From assembly GCA_938022295.1 (NCBI GenBank), contig CALIDR010000345.1, forward strand, positions 1 to 26,384: 26,384 bases of DNA, read 5' to 3'. This document shows, piece by piece, positions 22,235-26,384 of this stretch. How positions within the stretch are numbered: position 1 is the first letter of the stretch; the number at the start of each line of letters is the position of its first letter. The notes under the pieces are model-generated. The model saw nothing but the letters and a program-made list of their open reading frames with translations, was not told the origin of the DNA and made no database searches. This DNA is from an uncultured Burkholderiaceae bacterium. GTDB taxonomy: Bacteria > Pseudomonadota > Gammaproteobacteria > Burkholderiales > Burkholderiaceae_C. Position numbers and translations under genes: made by a program.

Positions 22235-22717
22235 GTGGCCGAAGGCAGGGTGCTCGTGCTGGGGCTCGGCAACCGTCTGCTCGGCGACGACGCGGCTGGG
22301 CCGCTCGCGGTCGACGCGCTGCTCGCGGCCGACCCGGTCGCCGGCGCCGACGATCCGGTGCACTACTGCGACGGCGGCACGATCGGCCTGAGCCTGCTGC
22401 CGGCGATCGAGGACGCAGCGGCGCTGATCGCGATCGACGCCGCCCGCTTCGGCGCCGAGCCCGGCAGCGTGCGCGTGTTCGAGGGCGACGCAATGGACGC
22501 CCAGCTCGGCGGCCGCAAGACCAGCGCGCACGAAGTGGCGCTGGCGGACCTGATGGCCGCCGCCGCGTTCAGCGGCCGGCTGCCGGCGCGGCGCGCGCTG
22601 GTGGCCGTCGAGCCGGGGTCGACGGCGCTCGGCCTCGCGCCCACGCCGCCGGTGCAGGCGGCGCTGCCGCGGCTGTGCGACGCCGTGCGCGACCTGCTGC
22701 AGCGGTGGCAAGCGTGA
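22235..22717 (+). CDS. [NiFe]-hydrogenase maturation endopeptidase (HyaD/HupD/HynD type)
   Basis: 160 aa from a GTG at 22235, with GGAG 7 nt upstream; an ATG at 22181 is in frame but would lie before the inferred transcript start. Family motifs are VLGLGNRLLGDDAAGP, with Asp in place of the commoner Glu metal ligand, an Asp in LIAIDAARFG, and His in TSAHEVALADLMA. The enzyme removes the C-terminal peptide of the large subunit after nickel insertion. Its place at the head of the operon whose large subunit starts at 26172 makes that subunit the likely substrate. Confidence 0.93.
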   Translation: MAEGRVLVLGLGNRLLGDDAAGPLAVDALLAADPVAGADDPVHYCDGGTIGLSLLPAIEDAAALIAIDAARFGAEPGSVRVFEGDAMDAQLGGRKTSAHEVALADLMAAAAFSGRLPARRALVAVEPGSTALGLAPTPPVQAALPRLCDAVRDLLQRWQA

Positions 22718-23157
22718 TGGCGGCCGACATCGACCGCCCGATCGACGCAGCCGACGCCGACAAGGCGGGTCTCGTCGACGCCGTGCTGCACGAGTGCGCG
22801 GCGCACCTGCGCGCGCTCGCCGCCGAGCCCGGCTTCGCGACCGCGATCGACCTGCGCAGCCTGCCGCTCGACGACGCGCAGCGACAGGTGCTGCGCGAGC
22901 GCCTCGGCCGCGGCGAAGTGCGCGCCGTCGTCGACGTCGCCGGGCCGACGACGGTCGACGAGACCACGTTCGCCGGCCTGTGGTGGGTGCGGCACGAGGG
23001 CGCCGACGGCGGCGTGCTCGCCGAGCAGATCGTCGTCGCGCGCGTGCCCGAACTGCTGCTCGCCCACCCGGCCGACGTCGCCGACGCGGCGGCGCGGCTG
23101 CGCGGCGCGCTCGGCGCCGTGGCGCCCGACGACCCGATGGAGGACGACGATGGCTGA
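22717..23157 (+). CDS. HupH/HyaF C-terminal-like hydrogenase expression protein
   Basis: 146 aa. The ATG shares one base with the protease stop (TGATG); a GTG one codon earlier is possible. It resembles the HupH_C domain. Key stretches are AGLVDAVLHECAAHLRALA, DLRSLPLDDAQRQVLRERLGRGEV, TTVDETTFAGLWWVRHEG and AEQIVVARVPELLLAHPADV. HupH/HyaF proteins assist hydrogenase maturation, and the exact step is uncertain. It is shorter than HupH (about 280 aa) and seems to be a single domain. The small-subunit gene begins 8 nt before its stop. Confidence 0.85.
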   Translation: MAADIDRPIDAADADKAGLVDAVLHECAAHLRALAAEPGFATAIDLRSLPLDDAQRQVLRERLGRGEVRAVVDVAGPTTVDETTFAGLWWVRHEGADGGVLAEQIVVARVPELLLAHPADVADAAARLRGALGAVAPDDPMEDDDG

Positions 23158-24208
23158 AGCCCGGACCCTGGGCGAGCACCTGGCGCGCCAGGGCGTGTCG
23201 CGGCGCGCGTTCCTGAAGTACGCGACCTGGGTCGGCTCGCTGATGGCGCTGCCGCCCGGCGCGGCCGCGCAGATGGCCGAGGGCCTCGCGAAGGCGCGAC
23301 GGCGGGCGGTGATCTGGCTGTCGTTCCAGGAGTGCACCGGCTGCACCGAGTCGCTGACGCGCACGTTCAGCCCGACGCTCGAGGACCTGATCTTCGACTT
23401 CGTCTCGCTCGACTACCACCACACGCTGCAGGCGGCCTCGGGCGACGCGGCGGAGGAGGCGCGCCGGCGGTCGATGCAGGACAACAAGGGCCAGTACGTC
23501 GTCGTCGTCGACGGTTCGGTGCCGACGCTGAACGCCGGCTACTCGACGATCGCCGGCCACAGCAACGTCGACATGCTCGCCGAGACGGTCGAGCACGCCG
23601 CCGCCGTCGTCGCGGTGGGCACCTGTGCCGCGTTCGGCGGCCTGCCGGCGGCGCAGCCGAACCCGACCGGGGCGGTCGCGATCTCGGCCCTCGTCAAGGG
23701 CAAGCCGGTCGTCAACATTCCCGGCTGCCCGCCGCTGCCGCAGGCGATGACGGGCACGCTGACGCACCTGCTGTCGTTCGGCCAGTTGCCCGAGCTCGAC
23801 AAGCTCGGCCGCCCGCGCGCGTTCTTCGGCGAGTCGATCCACGACCGCTGCTACCGCCGCCCGTTCTACAAGCGCGGCCAGTTCGCGAAGAGCTTCGACG
23901 ACGCGGGCGCGCGCAAGGGGTGGTGCCTGTACGAGCTCGGCTGCAAGGGCCCGGTGACGTACAACGCCTGCGCGACGTCGAAGTGGAACGGCGGCGTGTC
24001 GTTCCCGATCCAGTCGGGCCACGGCTGCATCGGCTGCTCGGAGCCGAACTTCTGGGACATGGGCGGGCTGTACAAGCCGCTGGCCACCGACACGCGGTCG
24101 CGCCGCGTCATCCCGATCGCCGCCGGCGGCGGGCTCGCCGCCGGCGCGGCGGCCGCACTCCTCGCCCGCCGGCGCATGGCGGCCACCGCCGCGAAGGAGG
24201 ACGCCTGA
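23150..24208 (+). CDS. hynS: [NiFe]-hydrogenase small subunit, HynS type (group 1e)
   Basis: 352 aa. The twin-arginine signal is SRRAFLKYATWVGSLMALPP (residues 17-36), so it is exported with the large subunit. Proximal cluster cysteines are C62 and C65 (QECTGCTES), the one in VGTCAAFGG and the one in NIPGCPP. Further cluster ligands lie in HDRCYRR, GWCLYELGCKGP, NACATSKWNGG and GHGCIGCSEPNFWD. A C-terminal hydrophobic segment (about 320-340) would anchor it to the periplasmic face. The gene order small subunit-isp1-isp2-large subunit is that of Thiocapsa hynS-isp1-isp2-hynL, hydrogenases linked to sulfur metabolism. Confidence 0.96.
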   Translation: MAEARTLGEHLARQGVSRRAFLKYATWVGSLMALPPGAAAQMAEGLAKARRRAVIWLSFQECTGCTESLTRTFSPTLEDLIFDFVSLDYHHTLQAASGDAAEEARRRSMQDNKGQYVVVVDGSVPTLNAGYSTIAGHSNVDMLAETVEHAAAVVAVGTCAAFGGLPAAQPNPTGAVAISALVKGKPVVNIPGCPPLPQAMTGTLTHLLSFGQLPELDKLGRPRAFFGESIHDRCYRRPFYKRGQFAKSFDDAGARKGWCLYELGCKGPVTYNACATSKWNGGVSFPIQSGHGCIGCSEPNFWDMGGLYKPLATDTRSRRVIPIAAGGGLAAGAAAALLARRRMAATAAKEDA

Positions 24209-24867
24209 TGTCGCTGCTCGACTTCGCCCGCGGCCCGGCGCTGCAGTTCGCGATGGCCGTCTTCGTCTTCGGCACGCTGTGGCGCCTGGCTGGCGTGCTG
24301 CTGCTGCCGCGCCTGCGCGACCGCTCGCCGCCGCGCGAAGGCGCACCGCCGAAGCTCGCCGGCGCGCTGCGCACGATCGTGCGCCGCATGTGGCCACGGC
24401 CCGAGTTCGTGCAGCGCACGATGTTCTCGACGATCAACAGCTACGTGTTCCACATCGGCCTGGCGATCGTCGTCTTCGGGCTGGCGCCGCACATCGTGTT
24501 CATCCGCCACCTGTTCGGCGTCTCGTGGCCGGCGCTGCCGAGCGACGTCGTGCTCGGTGTGGGCGTGATCACGCTCGTGTCGCTGGTGGCCGCGCTCGTG
24601 CGGCGGCTGACGCACCCGGTCGTCAAGCTGCTCACGCACGGCGGCGACTACGTCAGCTGGGCCGTCACCGCGCTGCCGGTGCTCACCGGCCTGATGACGA
24701 CGACCGACCTCGGCGCGCGCTACGAGACGCTGCTCGCGTGGCACGTGCTCAGCGTGGCCCTGTTCCTCGTCTGGTTCCCGTTCGGCAAGCTGATGCACGC
24801 GTTCCTGTTCGTGTTCTCCCGCGGCGCCACCGGCATGCGCTTCAGCCACCGCGGGGTCGACGTATGA
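24208..24867 (+). CDS. isp1: Isp1, NarI/DsrM-like cytochrome b of the hydrogenase
   Basis: 219 aa with about five hydrophobic segments. Likely heme-ligating His residues lie in NSYVFHIGLAIVVFG and WHVLSVALFLVWFPFGKLMHAF. It is related to NarI and DsrM. The ATG overlaps the small-subunit stop by one base (TGATG), and the stop overlaps isp2 as ATGA. It should carry electrons between the periplasmic hydrogenase and Isp2 on the cytoplasmic side, with or without quinone. Confidence 0.93.
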   Translation: MSLLDFARGPALQFAMAVFVFGTLWRLAGVLLLPRLRDRSPPREGAPPKLAGALRTIVRRMWPRPEFVQRTMFSTINSYVFHIGLAIVVFGLAPHIVFIRHLFGVSWPALPSDVVLGVGVITLVSLVAALVRRLTHPVVKLLTHGGDYVSWAVTALPVLTGLMTTTDLGARYETLLAWHVLSVALFLVWFPFGKLMHAFLFVFSRGATGMRFSHRGVDV

Positions 24868-26168
24868 ATCCCGCCACGACCGCGAAACCCCCCTTCGACC
24901 GCCAGGGCGAGCTGAGTGACGAGGCGCGCGTCGACGCCGCGATGCGCAGCTTCGTGCGCGAGTTCGGCGTCACCGCCGCCGTGCACATGGAAGCCTGCGT
25001 GCGCTGCGGCATGTGCGCCGAGGCGTGCCACTTCCACGTCACGACCGGCGAGGCGAAGTACACGCCGGCGTACAAGCTCGAGCCGTTCCGCCGCGCCTAC
25101 TTCCGCGAGGCGAGCCCGTTCGCGCCGATCGTGCGCGCGCTCGGCCTCGTCAGGAAGCTCGGCATCGACGAGCTGCAGCAGTGGCAGGAGCTGATCTACG
25201 ACTCGTGCACGATGTGCGGCCGCTGCACGCTCGTGTGCCCGATGGGCATCGACATCGCCGAGCTCGTCAAGGAGGCGCGCCACGGCATGTTCAGGGCCGG
25301 CCTGATCCCCGAGCGCCTCGCGCTGATGGACCGCGCCGCGCAGCAGTGGGGCAGCCCCGCGACGCCGCCCGAGGACCTGCCCGACATCCTCGCCGAAGTG
25401 TCCGAGCAGCACGGCGTGCCGATCCCCTGCGACCTGCCGCAGGCCGACGTGCTCGTCACCGCGGCACCGGCCGAACTCGGCGACCACACGAAGGCGCTCG
25501 CCGACGCGGCGAAGATCCTCAACCGCCTCGGCCTGAAGTGGACGATGCACCAGGGCGGCTTCGACGCGTCGAACATCGGCTTCAACAACGGCGACCTGAG
25601 GCTGCAGGAGCGGCTGACGAAGGCGCTGATCGACACCGCGGTGAAGATCGGCGCGAAGACGATCCTGCTGCCCGAGTGCGGCCACGCCTACGGCGCCGCG
25701 CGCTGGGAGGCGGCCAAGTGGTACGACGGCCCGCTGCCGGTGCGCATCGTCCACATGACCGAGTTCCTCGACGAGCAGATCGCCAGCGGCAAGCTGCGCG
25801 TCAGGCCGATCGGCGACACCGCGACGTTCCACGACCCGTGCCAGATCGTGCGCCGCGGCGGGCTCGAGGCGGCGGCGCGCCGCGTGCTCGCCGCGCTCGG
25901 CTTGCCGCTCACCGAGCTGAAGGACCACGGCGTCGCCGGTTTCTGCTGCGGCGGCGGCGGTGGCGTGGTGTCGAACGTGCGCGCCGCGCGGCTGCGCGCC
26001 CAGGTGTTCGAGCTGAAGAAGGCGCAGGTCGAGGCCACCGGCGCCAAGCGCTTCGTCACCAGCTGCGGCCAGTGCCGCATCACGCTTGAGCAGGGCGCGA
26101 AGGCGACGCACTGGAACAAGAAGCCCGAGAGCCTGCTCGAGCTGGTGGCCGAACAGTTGGTGGATTGA
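24864..26168 (+). CDS. isp2: Isp2, HdrD/DsrK-like iron-sulfur/CCG protein of the hydrogenase
   Basis: 434 aa. Two [4Fe-4S] motifs are present: C45, C48, C51 and C55 (CVRCGMCAEAC), and C115, C118, C121 and C125 (CTMCGRCTLVCPMG). A CCG domain follows, with cysteines in FHDPCQIV, FCCGGGGG and TSCGQCRITL, plus ECGHAYG. Architecture matches DsrK (10943-12475) but with a shorter N-terminus and a shorter middle. The noncubane cluster predicts a disulfide-type substrate or partner in the cytoplasm, not yet known. DsrC or a similar thiol protein is a possible link between hydrogen and sulfur metabolism, which is inference. Confidence 0.95.
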   Translation: MNPATTAKPPFDRQGELSDEARVDAAMRSFVREFGVTAAVHMEACVRCGMCAEACHFHVTTGEAKYTPAYKLEPFRRAYFREASPFAPIVRALGLVRKLGIDELQQWQELIYDSCTMCGRCTLVCPMGIDIAELVKEARHGMFRAGLIPERLALMDRAAQQWGSPATPPEDLPDILAEVSEQHGVPIPCDLPQADVLVTAAPAELGDHTKALADAAKILNRLGLKWTMHQGGFDASNIGFNNGDLRLQERLTKALIDTAVKIGAKTILLPECGHAYGAARWEAAKWYDGPLPVRIVHMTEFLDEQIASGKLRVRPIGDTATFHDPCQIVRRGGLEAAARRVLAALGLPLTELKDHGVAGFCCGGGGGVVSNVRAARLRAQVFELKKAQVEATGAKRFVTSCGQCRITLEQGAKATHWNKKPESLLELVAEQLVD

Positions 26169-26171
26169 CCC

Positions 26172-26384
26172 ATGAACCAACGCGTCGTCGTCGACCCGAT
26201 CACCCGCATCGAGGGCCACCTGCGCATCGAGGCCGAGACCGCGGCCGACGGCGCGATCACCGGCGCCTGGAGCTCGGGCACGATGGTGCGCGGCATCGAG
26301 CTGATCCTCAAGGGCCGCGACCCGCGCGAGGCGTGGGCGTTCGCGCAGCGCATCTGCGGCGTGTGCACGCTGGTGCACGGCATC
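26172..26384 (+). CDS. hynL: [NiFe]-hydrogenase large subunit, HynL type, N-terminal fragment
   Basis: 71 codons are visible before the window ends. MNQRVVVDPITRIEGHLRIE is the conserved N-terminus. RICGVCTLVHGI is the L1 motif, whose two cysteines bind the NiFe centre. The ATG is 3 nt after the isp2 stop. This subunit holds the active site and is the probable substrate of the protease at 22235-22717. Confidence 0.97.
   Translation, partial: MNQRVVVDPITRIEGHLRIEAETAADGAITGAWSSGTMVRGIELILKGRDPREAWAFAQRICGVCTLVHGI

Overview
The window looks like chromosomal DNA of a very GC-rich (about 70% by eye) sulfur-oxidising proteobacterium. It is probably a betaproteobacterium of the Burkholderiales (Rubrivivax/Leptothrix-like). 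This rests on codon bias, on a palindromic intergenic repeat of a style I associate with that group, and on an oxidative-type (reverse) dissimilatory sulfite reductase operon. No window-scale similarity search was possible, so the taxon is inference. Coding density is very high, many genes overlap by 1-16 nt, and no stretch longer than 300 nt lacks a gene. I see no tRNA, rRNA, transposase or CRISPR array.

Region 1 (1-6017, minus strand) is a ten-gene tightly packed cluster transcribed away from dsr. In transcription order it encodes: a 74-aa protein; a Cas6/Cmx6-like RAMP protein; a DsrC/TusE paralogue that has lost both C-terminal redox cysteines (RspA-like); a 202-aa unknown; a TauD/TfdA-type Fe(II)/2-oxoglutarate dioxygenase; a fusion of MerR-like HTH, coiled coil, [2Fe-2S] ferredoxin and ferredoxin-NADP reductase modules; an HTH-less S24/LexA-like protein with an Arg at the catalytic Lys position; a 77-aa protein; a 151-aa Cys-rich protein; and a Sfum_1244-like protein cut by the window edge. 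None has an established role in sulfur oxidation. Together they are the best candidate here for an undescribed system.

Region 2 (6299-19791, plus strand) is a complete dsrABEFHCMKLJOPNR operon followed by cobA (uroporphyrinogen-III C-methyltransferase). DsrEFH and DsrC pass sulfane sulfur to siroheme-containing DsrAB. DsrL connects to NAD(P)H. The DsrMKJOP membrane complex exchanges electrons between DsrC trisulfide, quinone and periplasm. DsrN (siroheme amidation), DsrR (A-type protein) and CobA supply or mature the cofactor.

Region 3 (19802-21705, minus strand) encodes a NarL-type response regulator and a GAF-containing histidine kinase with a four-cysteine pattern. It lies between the sulfur and hydrogen modules and ends 10 nt from cobA.

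Region 4 (21833-26384) holds hypC on the minus strand and, divergently, a group 1e-type (Isp) [NiFe]-hydrogenase operon: maturation protease, HupH-like protein, small subunit, isp1, isp2, then the start of the large subunit. An almost perfect FNR/ANR box sits 41.5 nt upstream of the start site inferred from a -10-like element. Isp1/Isp2 resemble DsrM/DsrK, so the window carries two related cytochrome b plus CCG-protein electron modules.

Three copies of a palindrome-rich repeat (828-906, 4609-4764, 14478-14637) each lie within a few bases after a stop codon inside an operon, in the same orientation relative to transcription. The third blurs the start of dsrJ.
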